Under the pieces are notes generated by a model. It had not been told where the DNA came from and made no database searches. It worked only from the letters and a program-made list of their open reading frames with translations. Made by a program: the position numbers and the translations under genes. This document shows, in pieces, positions 53,643-61,736 of a stretch of 64,000 nucleotides of DNA; the first letter of the stretch is position 1, and each line of letters begins with the position of its first letter. The stretch is from an uncultured Collinsella sp. (GTDB lineage Bacteria; Actinomycetota; Coriobacteriia; Coriobacteriales; Coriobacteriaceae). The DNA lies in the NCBI GenBank assembly GCA_902493145.1, contig CABUOA010000002.1, positions 1 through 64,000 of the forward strand. The letters are read 5' to 3'.

Positions 53643-55214
53643 ATGCGGTCGATTCTTCCCAAGGGGGAAAACAGGAAGCGCCACAGCATCGCGGCGCGCG
53701 CGATCGCCTGCGTTCTCATCGCCCTGCTCGCGCTTCCCTTCGCGGGGTGCAGTGCGAGCCCAAACGCGACCGGTGGCACGGCGGGCTCTCAGGAATACAC
53801 TGTGAGTGTCTCGCTTTCCGGCGGGTCAGGGCGCGCAAGCATCGCCTCACCCACCACAATTGTGAAGGATGGCGACACCTACACCGCGACCATCACCTGG
53901 TCGAGTTCGAACTACGACAAGATGACCGTCGACGGCGTGGACTACGCGCCCGTAAACGACGGCGGCAACTCCACGTTCGAGATACCCGTCACGCTCGACG
54001 AGGACATCGCCGTGTCGGCCGAGACCGTCGCCATGTCGACGCCGCACACCATCGACTACACGATCCACTTCGACTCATCCACCATGAAGGAGAAATCGGG
54101 CGACGAAGCAAGCGGCGGCTCCCCTGCGGGAACGGCTTCAAGCGCCGCGGCCGACTTCCACAACGCCGATTTGGGCTGTGGCTGGAAGCCAACAGGGGCG
54201 CTTCAGCTTGAATACGCCGAGCACTTCACTGTCGACGAGTTCGAAGGCGGTCTGCGGCTTATCTGCGTTTCGAATGGGGAGCGTTTCCTCGTGGTGCCGC
54301 AAGATGCGAAGGTACCTGATGGGTTGAGCTCCGACATCGCGGTCATAAGGCGCCCCGCCGACAAGGTGTACCTCGTGTCGTCGGCGACGATGTGCCTGGT
54401 CGACGCGCTCGATGCGAACGACAATATCGTCATGTCGGGCACGAAGGCCGACGATTGCTCGGTCGCAGGCTTCAAAAGCGCGCTCGAAAGTGGGGCGATC
54501 GCCTACGGCGGCAAGTACAGCGCGCCCGACTACGAGCGAATATCGGCCTCGGGCTGCACGCTCGCCATCGAGAACACCATGATCAACCACACGCCCGATG
54601 TGAAGGAAAAACTGCAGAAGCTCGGGCTCGTCGTGCTCACCGAACAGTCGTCGAGCGAGCCCGAAGCACTCGGGCGCGTCGAGTGGATTAAGCTTTTCGG
54701 CGTCCTGTTCGACAAGGAAGACGAGGCCGCGCACCTGTTCAACGAGCAGAAGGCCCGCGTCGAGCAAACGTCGGGGCTCGCGTCGTCAGGTAAAACCGTG
54801 GCGTATTTCTACATTAACTCGAACGGGGCCGCCGTCACGCGGCGGGCGGGCGACTACGTGGCGCAGATGATCGAGCTTGCAGGCGGCAGCTACGCGCTCG
54901 ATGACGCGCAGACGGCGTCGACGTCAGGTTCGTCAGTAACGCTCGAAATGGAGCGCTTCTACGCGACGGCGAAGGATGCCGACATCATCGTCTACAACGG
55001 CACCATCGACGAATCGGTTGCCACCTTGAACGACTTCGTAGGCAAAAACGCGCTATTGTCGCAGTTCAAAGCCGTGAAGAACGGCAACGTCTGGGTCACA
55101 AGCGCCGACATGTACCAGCAGATGACTTCTACCGCCGACATTATCGACGAGCTGCACGGGGCGTTCACCGGCGATGACGCGAGCGACTTCCATTATCTGA
55201 GGAAGCTCGGTTAG
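53643..55214 (+). CDS. ABC transporter substrate-binding lipoprotein with extra N-terminal domain
   Basis: A 523-residue lipoprotein (lipobox PFAGC, Cys36). Residues about 50-145 form an extra beta-rich domain with GGSGRASIASP, WSSSNYDKMTVDG and STFEIPVTLDED. After a Ser/Ala-rich linker, residues about 175-523 look like a class III (BtuF/FepB-type) periplasmic-binding fold: DIAVIRRPADKVYLVSSATM, VDALDANDNIVMSG, and a C-terminal half with DADIIVYNGTID. The ligand is probably a corrinoid, haem, cobalt or iron complex; the riboswitch favours a corrinoid or cobalt link. The permease starts 4 bases after the stop codon. Confidence 0.82.
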   Translation: MRSILPKGENRKRHSIAARAIACVLIALLALPFAGCSASPNATGGTAGSQEYTVSVSLSGGSGRASIASPTTIVKDGDTYTATITWSSSNYDKMTVDGVDYAPVNDGGNSTFEIPVTLDEDIAVSAETVAMSTPHTIDYTIHFDSSTMKEKSGDEASGGSPAGTASSAAADFHNADLGCGWKPTGALQLEYAEHFTVDEFEGGLRLICVSNGERFLVVPQDAKVPDGLSSDIAVIRRPADKVYLVSSATMCLVDALDANDNIVMSGTKADDCSVAGFKSALESGAIAYGGKYSAPDYERISASGCTLAIENTMINHTPDVKEKLQKLGLVVLTEQSSSEPEALGRVEWIKLFGVLFDKEDEAAHLFNEQKARVEQTSGLASSGKTVAYFYINSNGAAVTRRAGDYVAQMIELAGGSYALDDAQTASTSGSSVTLEMERFYATAKDADIIVYNGTIDESVATLNDFVGKNALLSQFKAVKNGNVWVTSADMYQQMTSTADIIDELHGAFTGDDASDFHYLRKLG

Positions 55215-55218
55215 CGCC

Positions 55219-56259
55219 ATGAGAAGCCGGCTTTCCATGGCATACGACGAATCGGGGCGCGCCGCGCGGTGTCGCGTCGTTACGGTGCTGCTCGCTGTTG
55301 CCCTCATCGTGCTCGTCGGGGCCAACCTGTGCATCGGGAGCGTGCTCGTGCCCGCAGACCACATCCCCGGTATTCTTTCGGGCGGCGCGGCCAATTCCAT
55401 GGAAAGCCAGGTCATCTGGGAGATTCGCCTGCCGCGCGTGCTTTCAGCCGTGCTTCTCGGCGGGGCACTTTCGCTTTCCGGGTTCCTGCTGCAGACGTTT
55501 TTCAACAACCCCATCGCCGACCCGTTCATCTTGGGCGTCTCCTCGGGCGCAAAGTTCGTCGTCGCGCTTACGATGATCGTACTTCTAGGCGCGAACCAGG
55601 CCATGTCCTCGCCGGCCATGGTGGCCGCAGCGTTTCTGGGCTCGCTTATCACCATCGGCTTCGTGCTCCTCATCGCACGGCGCATAAGTTCCATGGCCAT
55701 GCTCATCGTGGCGGGCGTCATGGTGGGATACATCTGCTCGGCGGCGACGAACTTCCTCATCGCCTTCGCCGACGACCAGTCCATCGTGAACCTGCACAAC
55801 TGGTCTTTGGGTAGCTTCTCGGGTTCGAGCTGGGACGACATCGCGGTCATCGCGGTCGTGGTGATCACCGTGAGCGCATGCGTATTCGCGATATCGAAGC
55901 CCCTTTCCGCCTTCCAGCTGGGAGAAGCCTACGCGAAAAGCGTCGGCGTGAACGTCGAACGCTTCCGCGTGGTGCTCGTCCTTCTAGCGAGCATGCTCTC
56001 CGCCTGCGTGACCGCGTTCGCTGGTCCGGTGTCGTTCGTAGGCATCGCGGTTCCGCATCTCGTGAAGTCGGCGCTAAAGTCGTCGAAGCCCATCCGCGTG
56101 ATTCCTGCGTGCTTCTTGGGAGGCGCCATCTTCTGCGCGGGCTGCGATTTGATCGCGCGCACGCTGTTCTCTCCCGTCGAGCTTTCCATCAGCGCCGTCA
56201 CCGCCATCTTCGGCGCTCCGGTGGTTATCGCGCTCATGTTGAAGAAGCGGGTGAGGTAG
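55219..56259 (+). CDS. FecCD/BtuC-family ABC transporter permease
   Basis: A 346-residue membrane protein with about nine or ten hydrophobic segments. Family signatures: IRLPRVLSAVLLGGALSLSG, NNPIADPFILGVSSGA and AFAGPVSFVGIAVPHLVK. This class imports vitamin B12, haem or ferric siderophores. It starts 4 bases after the binding protein and ends directly before the ATPase ATG, with no gap. The substrate is inferred from the riboswitch, not from the sequence. Confidence 0.92.
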   Translation: MRSRLSMAYDESGRAARCRVVTVLLAVALIVLVGANLCIGSVLVPADHIPGILSGGAANSMESQVIWEIRLPRVLSAVLLGGALSLSGFLLQTFFNNPIADPFILGVSSGAKFVVALTMIVLLGANQAMSSPAMVAAAFLGSLITIGFVLLIARRISSMAMLIVAGVMVGYICSAATNFLIAFADDQSIVNLHNWSLGSFSGSSWDDIAVIAVVVITVSACVFAISKPLSAFQLGEAYAKSVGVNVERFRVVLVLLASMLSACVTAFAGPVSFVGIAVPHLVKSALKSSKPIRVIPACFLGGAIFCAGCDLIARTLFSPVELSISAVTAIFGAPVVIALMLKKRVR

Positions 56260-57576
56260 ATGGGGGAATTCGTGCCGCGGCCCAAAACGCTCGGAGGGGA
56301 CATTCCATGCTTAGACAGTCCTGAGCTCGCACGAAAGCGCCAGAAGGCACTTTCGGCTCGTGCGGAACTGCGCGCGGAACGCCTCCTCCGAGCGGAGCCG
56401 AACCTCGAAACTACGGTCGAAACGCAGGCTGACGGAGCGCCGCTTTTCCACATAAGCGACCTGTCGGCGGGCTACGACAAGAAGGTCGTAGTCGAAGGCG
56501 TCGATCTGGAGGTTCGCGCGGGCGACGTCGTGGCGCTCATCGGGCCGAACGGCTCGGGCAAGTCGACCATCTTGAAAACCATCACACGCCATCTGGCACC
56601 GCTTGCCGGCGCGGTCGAGCTCGACGGGCGGGAGATTTCCCGATGGAAGACGGCGGAGTTCGCAAGGAACCTTGCCGTTATGCTGACAGATCGCCCCCGG
56701 ACCGAGCTCCTCACCTGCCGCGATATCGTAGAGGCGGGAAGGCATCCCTACACCGGGCGAATGGGCACACTCTCGCCCGACGACAATAGTCGGGTCGACG
56801 AGGCCATGAAAACCGCACATGTGGAAGAGCTCTCCGAGCGCGACTTCATGCAGATAAGCGACGGGCAACGCCAGCGCGTCATGCTCGCACGCGCCATCGC
56901 GCAGGATCCGCGTGTGCTCGTGCTCGACGAGCCCACGTCGTATCTCGATATCCGCTACCAGATCGACCTGCTGCGAATACTTCGCCACCTTGCGAAATCG
57001 CGGAATGTGGCTGTCATCATGTCCATCCACGAACTCGAGCTCGCGCAGAAAAGCGCCGACAAGGTGATTTGCGTGAAGGACGGCCGGGTCTTCCGCGCCG
57101 GCGCACCCGAGGACATATTCACGCGCGAGACGATTGGCGAGCTCTACGGCCTTCAGCATGGCACCTTCAACGAGCGCTTCGGCAGCGTGGAAATTGGGCG
57201 CCCGCACGGCGATGCGCACACGTTCGTCATCGCCGGCGCAGGTACGGGGTCGGCTGTGTTTCGCCAGCTCGTCCGGCAGGGCAAGGCGTTCTACGCGGGC
57301 GTTCTGCACGAAGGGGACATCGACTGCGAGCTCGCGCGCGACCTGGCAGCGGAATGCGTGGCCGAGCGCGCCTTCGAGCCAATCGGGGATAGAACCATAG
57401 CCCGCGCCAAAGAGCTCCTCGTCCACTGCGCGCGCCTTATCGTGTGTCCCGCCGCCTTCGGCACCATAAACGCCCGCAACGCAGAGCTCGTCGAGTTCGC
57501 ACGCTCGCACGGTATCGAGGTCATGCGAGCGTGCGAAGGCACATCGGAGGATTCCCAATTGGGGTGGAAAGGATAA
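56260..57576 (+). CDS. FecE/BtuD-family ABC transporter ATPase with C-terminal extension
   Basis: A 438-residue protein. An N-terminal charged stretch of about 55 residues precedes the ATPase: Walker A GPNGSGKST, signature ISDGQRQRVMLARAI (Asp replaces the usual first Gly), Walker B VLVLDEPTSYLD and the switch His in SIHELE. Residues about 325-438 are an extra domain (HTFVIAGAGTGSAVFRQL, VCPAAFGTINARNAELVEFA), perhaps a ligand- or nucleotide-sensing fold. Typical BtuD/FecE proteins are about 250-270 residues, so both ends are extended. Last gene of the riboswitch-controlled operon. Confidence 0.9.
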   Translation: MGEFVPRPKTLGGDIPCLDSPELARKRQKALSARAELRAERLLRAEPNLETTVETQADGAPLFHISDLSAGYDKKVVVEGVDLEVRAGDVVALIGPNGSGKSTILKTITRHLAPLAGAVELDGREISRWKTAEFARNLAVMLTDRPRTELLTCRDIVEAGRHPYTGRMGTLSPDDNSRVDEAMKTAHVEELSERDFMQISDGQRQRVMLARAIAQDPRVLVLDEPTSYLDIRYQIDLLRILRHLAKSRNVAVIMSIHELELAQKSADKVICVKDGRVFRAGAPEDIFTRETIGELYGLQHGTFNERFGSVEIGRPHGDAHTFVIAGAGTGSAVFRQLVRQGKAFYAGVLHEGDIDCELARDLAAECVAERAFEPIGDRTIARAKELLVHCARLIVCPAAFGTINARNAELVEFARSHGIEVMRACEGTSEDSQLGWKG

Positions 57577-57593
57577 ACTGGACTTTCTTTTAA

Positions 57594-57686
57594 GGATCCT
57601 CAGGCTACAGCTCCTACGCCGGCGAGGTCTACAAGGCGCCGGAGAACCTCGTAAACAGGAATTTCCACGCCGACGAGCCCAACTAG
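57594..57686 (+). pseudogene. remnant of an IS3-family transposase (OrfB)
   Basis: A 30-codon open fragment containing GYSSYAGEVYKAPENLVNRN and then FHADEPN before a stop. This is the segment just ahead of the DDE catalytic domain in IS150/IS3-type OrfB transposases (YSSYxGE...NLVxRxFxAxxPN). No start codon or catalytic domain remains. It sits between the ABC ATPase and the TetR gene, exactly where the GC-rich island ends, and stops 2 bases before the TetR stop codon. Confidence 0.7.
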
Positions 57687-57688
57687 GC

Positions 57689-58300
57689 CTAGTCCAAGCG
57701 AGATTCCAGACTCGACAGGCCGTTGAGAGTCAGATCGTTGGCGACCTCAGAGACGCGCTCGATAGGAACCGATCCGTCAGACAGTGCCCACGTGCGATAG
57801 ATGCCGATGATACCCGACAGCAAAAACGCCAGATAGTAATCGAACATCTCGTCCTTGAGACCTTGTGGCAGCAGATCGCGCTCGGCAATCTCGTGCTCGA
57901 GCGGCGCACGAAGACGAGCCATAAAATCATCGAGCGGAATATTCTCGATCAGCTGACGATTGAGCACCAGGTTGTTGCACAGCGCCTCGTTTACGGTTTT
58001 AAAGAAGGTCGCCGCCGCGCCCAGAGCGCGCTCGTTGGTGTCACCGTCCATGGAAGCAAGCGTTTTCTCGACCGAGTCGACAATCATCTCCACCACATCG
58101 ACGGCAATGGCATCGAGCAGGCCGTCAACCGTGCCAAAGTGCACGTAGAAGGTCTTGCGGTCGACATTGGCCTCGCGCGCGATGGCACTCACCGTAATGT
58201 CTGCCAGCGGCTTTTCCATGAGCAAGCGCTCAAAAGCGGAAAGGATGGCATTGCGGCTGCGAACGATACGGCGATCAATACGCAGTTTACTGGTGGCCAT
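57689..58300 (-). CDS. TetR/AcrR-family transcriptional regulator
   Basis: A 203-residue regulator. The N-terminal HTH (about residues 8-60) reads RSRNAILSAFERLLMEKP, ITVSAIAREANVDRKTFYVHF, the classic TetR recognition helix. The C-terminal ligand domain is unassigned. ATG 58300 follows GAAGGGA; the frame extends 9 codons upstream without a site. A candidate operator lies at 58344-58367, so autoregulation is plausible. Its 3' end abuts the IS remnant. The flippase-like gene upstream is in the same direction. Confidence 0.9.
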   Translation of the reverse strand: MATSKLRIDRRIVRSRNAILSAFERLLMEKPLADITVSAIAREANVDRKTFYVHFGTVDGLLDAIAVDVVEMIVDSVEKTLASMDGDTNERALGAAATFFKTVNEALCNNLVLNRQLIENIPLDDFMARLRAPLEHEIAERDLLPQGLKDEMFDYYLAFLLSGIIGIYRTWALSDGSVPIERVSEVANDLTLNGLSSLESRLD

Positions 58301-58343
58301 GGGTGTGTCCCTTCGATATGCGAGCATTCATCAACAGATGAGA

Positions 58344-58367
58344 GATAATCTACGTAAGAGGATTATC
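58344..58367. promoter_or_regulatory. candidate TetR operator
   Basis: GATAATC (58344-58350) and GATTATC (58361-58367) form a 7-bp inverted repeat around a 10-base spacer that contains the palindrome TACGTA. It lies 44 bases upstream of the TetR start, a usual place for an autoregulatory site. Confidence 0.45.
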
Positions 58368-58416
58368 CCCCATACAGCTCAAATATGCCCCGCATCATGA
58401 AGAACGCACGACTGCC

Positions 58417-59724
58417 CTACCGCGACTTAGGGTGCTTCTTCTTATTGAGCGCCGACGGAGATACGCGGATACCGTCGCCCGTCTGGCGCACATAGGCTTT
58501 ATGAGCCGGCTTAGCGGTCCCAGAAGCCTTCTGAGCGTGCTTCCTGGGATCAACGGTAACAGCATTCGTAGGGTGCGGCTTAGTGGGCGCAGAGGGCGTC
58601 TGAGGCTCGCGGCCGAGCTTGCGCATCACGCGATCCCAGCGCGCATGGATGCTCTCGTTGTGGGCGCTCTTAAGGCCCAGCAGGGGCGCAGCCAAAATGG
58701 TCGGCGCGATAAACGTAATGAGACGCCACAGCAGATAGCCGGCGGTCGAAGCCGACCCAAAGAAATGACCCAAGAACAAAGCAAAGCCGCCCTCAGCGCC
58801 ACCAGTTCCACCGGGCAAGGGAACCGCAGAGCTCAGCAGCTGGACAAAGGCGCTCGCGGCCATGACCGAGAAAAAGTCGACCTCGTGGTGGCCAAAGGCG
58901 AGCATCAGAAAATACGGCACCAGATAGAAAAACGCGAGCTGCAGCATGGTGATAAACACGGTGAGCAGCATGGAAGAAAAATGTCCGGCCGAAAGCTTGA
59001 ACTTCTCGGAGAAGGAGTAGATCTCGCCATCGACAAACGAGCGCCATCCATCGATCTTAGTGGCCGAGACACCTATGCGCTCGAGCCAATTGATGATGCA
59101 ATGGGCGACGCGCGTGACGGTCTTAGGCATGAGCGCGACGGCGAAGATGCCGAGCAGGATGCAGCAGTGACCGCCAAAACTAAAGACGCACAGCAGCGTC
59201 ATGTCGCCATAGCGCTCGGCAAAAAACGGCATGCGAGCAAGCAATAGGATAGCACCCCAGGCAACAAGGCCAAACTGATACACAATAAATCGGGTGAACT
59301 GCGTGGCACCCGCTTCGCCCACGTTTTGGCCCGCTTTGGTCAGGCGGTAGATCTGGGCAGGCGTAGAGCCCATCATCATGGGCGTCAGGTTGCCAAAGAA
59401 GATGCCACTCGCCTCGACCGAGATCAGGTCGCGAATGCCGACGGGTGAATTGGGGTCGAGCCAGACGGCGATCGCATAGGCCACAATGCCAAAGAACAGA
59501 TACATAAACATGCAAAGACACGCGACAACGAGCCAGGGCGCCTGGACGCTCGACATAGCAGCCCAGAACTGCCCCATCTGCCCGGTTACCACCAGATAGA
59601 CGATATAACCCACCAGCACAACGCCGATAAAGATTGCGCCGCGGCGTGCGCTCTTATTGTCATCGCCGCCCGAGGCCTCAACCTCGACCTGGGGCTTGGA
59701 CGTATGCTGAGAGGACTCCGTCAT
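58417..59724 (-). CDS. flippase-like integral membrane protein (lysylphosphatidylglycerol synthase TM-region family)
   Basis: A 435-residue protein with about eight hydrophobic segments, starting with GAIFIGVVLVGYIVYLVVTG. Family motifs of the UPF0104/LPG_synthase_TM group are present: GIFFGNLTPMMMGSTPAQIY, ARMPFF and SAVPLPGGTGGAEGGFALFL. Members flip lipids or form part of aminoacyl-phospholipid synthases; no aminoacyltransferase domain is attached here. The C-terminal 70 residues are basic and Pro/Lys-rich. ATG 59724 follows AGAAGGAG; the longer frame lacks a site. Confidence 0.87.
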   Translation of the reverse strand: MTESSQHTSKPQVEVEASGGDDNKSARRGAIFIGVVLVGYIVYLVVTGQMGQFWAAMSSVQAPWLVVACLCMFMYLFFGIVAYAIAVWLDPNSPVGIRDLISVEASGIFFGNLTPMMMGSTPAQIYRLTKAGQNVGEAGATQFTRFIVYQFGLVAWGAILLLARMPFFAERYGDMTLLCVFSFGGHCCILLGIFAVALMPKTVTRVAHCIINWLERIGVSATKIDGWRSFVDGEIYSFSEKFKLSAGHFSSMLLTVFITMLQLAFFYLVPYFLMLAFGHHEVDFFSVMAASAFVQLLSSAVPLPGGTGGAEGGFALFLGHFFGSASTAGYLLWRLITFIAPTILAAPLLGLKSAHNESIHARWDRVMRKLGREPQTPSAPTKPHPTNAVTVDPRKHAQKASGTAKPAHKAYVRQTGDGIRVSPSALNKKKHPKSR

Positions 59725-59827
59725 GAGACTCCTTCTAACAGTCAAAATATCTTGGTTATTGTACCCGTAAGGGCCATAGGCAGAACGCAAAGCTCTGGTT
59801 CAAACGGGAATTGCAGACGGTTGTTTG

Positions 59828-59863
59828 AAAATAAAAACCCGGGCTTCCATAGGAAGTCCGGGT
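59828..59863 (-). terminator. terminator after the tRNA-Glu pair
   Basis: On the minus strand ACCCGGACTTCC (59863-59852) pairs with GGAAGCCCGGGT (59848-59837), one mismatch, TATG-type loop near the centre, then TTTTATTTT. It lies 11 bases past the second tRNA. Confidence 0.9.
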
Positions 59864-59873
59864 ATCAGATGCG

Positions 59874-59950
59874 TGGTAGCCCGTACCAGATTCGAACTGG
59901 TGATCTCCGCCTTGAGAGGGCGGCGTCCTAAACCGCTAGACGAACGGGCC
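59874..59950 (-). tRNA. tRNA-Glu (anticodon CTC), second of tandem pair
   Basis: A 77-base tRNA on the minus strand including encoded CCA. Anticodon stem CCGCC/GGCGG with loop CTCTCAA gives CTC. D-arm and T-loop (GTTCGAATC) are typical. The tRNA body is identical to that of the copy at 59973-60049. Confidence 0.96.
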
Positions 59951-59972
59951 ATAAGCCTCAGCAGAAAAGAAG

Positions 59973-60049
59973 TGGTAGCCCGTACCAGATTCGAACTGGT
60001 GATCTCCGCCTTGAGAGGGCGGCGTCCTAAACCGCTAGACGAACGGGCC
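59973..60049 (-). tRNA. tRNA-Glu (anticodon CTC), first of tandem pair
   Basis: Identical in sequence to the downstream copy, separated by a 22-base spacer. The acceptor stem GGCCCGT/ACGGGCT has a G1-U72 pair at its end in both copies. Both probably come from one transcript. Confidence 0.96.
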
Positions 60050-60083
60050 ACATGACATCTGCACTGCCGTGCTGCGAGGAAAT

Positions 60084-60112
60084 ATATTACGGGACAAAAA
60101 ACATCAGCGCAA
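60084..60112 (-). promoter_or_regulatory. promoter of the tRNA-Glu pair
   Basis: Minus-strand TTGCGC (60112-60107), a 17-base spacer and TAATAT (60089-60084), about 34 bases before the first tRNA. Confidence 0.65.
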
Positions 60113-60177
60113 GAAGAAATTCCAAATTGCCGAAAAAATTGTCGGCAGGTTATGGAACGCGCAGGTCAACTGGTTAG

Positions 60178-61572
60178 CTAGTTCAAGTTGAGATGAGCCA
60201 GGAGGGCTTCGCGGTTGTTGGGGATGTTGTCCTCGATCACGGCGTCGAGGGCGGCGTTGAGAAGCTGTCCCAGCTCCGGCCCCGGCTTGACGCCGGCGCG
60301 GATCAGGTCGCCACCATTGATGGCAAGCATCTTGAGTGTATAGGGCTCCCCCGCCTGCAGCAGATCGTGGGCGAGCGTACGCATCTCCTCGATCGTCTCG
60401 ACGTAATAGAAGCACGAGGGCGCCTTGCCGAGCGTGTCGGCACGCTTAAGGTCCATGAGCTCGTCCATCAGACGCGGCGTATCGACACCCTCGCCCGAAA
60501 GCGCGCGCATCATATTGAGCAGGCAGGAGCGCTCGGGGCGCAGCGGCTTGTCATGGTATTTGATCAGCAGGCACACATCGCGCACCAAATCGTGCGAGAG
60601 CGCCAGGCGATCCATGATGACACGCGCCTTCTTGGCGCCGAGCTCGGGATGACCGTAGAAGTGGCCGCTGCCGTCGTGATCGACCGTAAAGCACTCGGGT
60701 TTGGAAACGTCGTGCAAAAACGCCGCCCACATAAGGCTCGACGAGGGCGCGACGCCGTCGCACAGCGCCAGCTCCCCTGCCACCGTCAGCACGCGGGCGA
60801 TATGCTCGTAGACGTTAAACGCATGATAGACGCTGCGTTGATCAAACCCGCGAGCGGACGCGAGCTCGGGCACGGCGGCGCAAACAAGCTCGGGGTAGCG
60901 CAGCATCGCGTCTCCCCCATGGCCGGTCGAAAGGATACCCTCGAGCTCAATGCCCACGCGCTCGCGCGCCACAGCATCGAGCAGCGGCGCGCACTCGGCA
61001 AGCGCCTGTTTAGTCTTAGGCTCGATCATAAAATCCAGACGGCAGGCAAAACGCACCGCGCGCAGCATGCGAAGCGCGTCCTCGTTAAAACGACGCTTGG
61101 GATCTCCAACGGCGCGGATGAGCTTGCGGTCTAGGTCGCCCTGACCATCGTAGCGGTCGACAAGACCACGCTCGGGATGCCAGGCCATAGCGTTAACGGT
61201 AAAGTCACGACGCGCCAGATCGTCCTCAAGCGACGCCGCACGCTCCACACTCTGGGGATGGCGGCCGTCGGTGTAAAAGCCGTCTAGGCGGTAGGTGGTG
61301 ACCTCAATGCGCTCATCATCGCAAATAGCCGTGATGCCGCCAAATTTTATGCCCGACTCAACCACGGCAATATCAGCCGCTTCGAGCGCCTCTTTGGACT
61401 CCTGCCACAGGCCGCTGCAGCACATGTCAACATCGTGGCTGGGGCGTCCCATCAGGGCATCACGTACCCAACCGCCCACGTACCAAGCCTCAAGACCTGC
61501 TGCCTCAAGCGCACGCAGGACACGGATAGAGGCATCGGTCGGCTGCGTACCGTTGAGCGAAACATTGCACAT
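60178..61572 (-). CDS. cca: CCA tRNA nucleotidyltransferase
   Basis: A 464-residue class II nucleotidyltransferase that adds or repairs the 3' CCA of tRNAs. N-terminal VGGWVRDALMGRPSHDVDM has the GG and DxD metal-binding motifs. RRDFTVNAMAW and the RNEDALR-like RRFNEDALRMLRAVRFA follow. An HD domain (WAAFLHDVSKPECF, with HPELGAKKA) occupies about residues 265-345. It lies directly upstream of two tRNA-Glu genes. GTC/CCA specificity versus poly(A) polymerase activity is inferred from the HD architecture. Confidence 0.93.
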   Translation of the reverse strand: MCNVSLNGTQPTDASIRVLRALEAAGLEAWYVGGWVRDALMGRPSHDVDMCCSGLWQESKEALEAADIAVVESGIKFGGITAICDDERIEVTTYRLDGFYTDGRHPQSVERAASLEDDLARRDFTVNAMAWHPERGLVDRYDGQGDLDRKLIRAVGDPKRRFNEDALRMLRAVRFACRLDFMIEPKTKQALAECAPLLDAVARERVGIELEGILSTGHGGDAMLRYPELVCAAVPELASARGFDQRSVYHAFNVYEHIARVLTVAGELALCDGVAPSSSLMWAAFLHDVSKPECFTVDHDGSGHFYGHPELGAKKARVIMDRLALSHDLVRDVCLLIKYHDKPLRPERSCLLNMMRALSGEGVDTPRLMDELMDLKRADTLGKAPSCFYYVETIEEMRTLAHDLLQAGEPYTLKMLAINGGDLIRAGVKPGPELGQLLNAALDAVIEDNIPNNREALLAHLNLN

Positions 61573-61670
61573 GCCTATGGCCTCCTGCGACTATCAAATT
61601 GGCTATCGATTGCGTCTGCAAGAAGTCTAGCAAGAAACAGCCTCCACTGCACACGCAAGTCCGATAAACA

Positions 61671-61703
61671 AAAACGCATCCGTCCTGGTCTAAGACGGAT
61701 GCG
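61671..61703 (-). terminator. terminator of the first phosphofructokinase gene
   Basis: On the minus strand CGCATCCGTC (61703-61694) and GACGGATGCG (61684-61675) form a perfect 10-bp stem followed by TTTTTG. Confidence 0.92.
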
Positions 61704-61736
61704 AAATAATTGAACTATTCAGGCAAGGTGCCGGAA

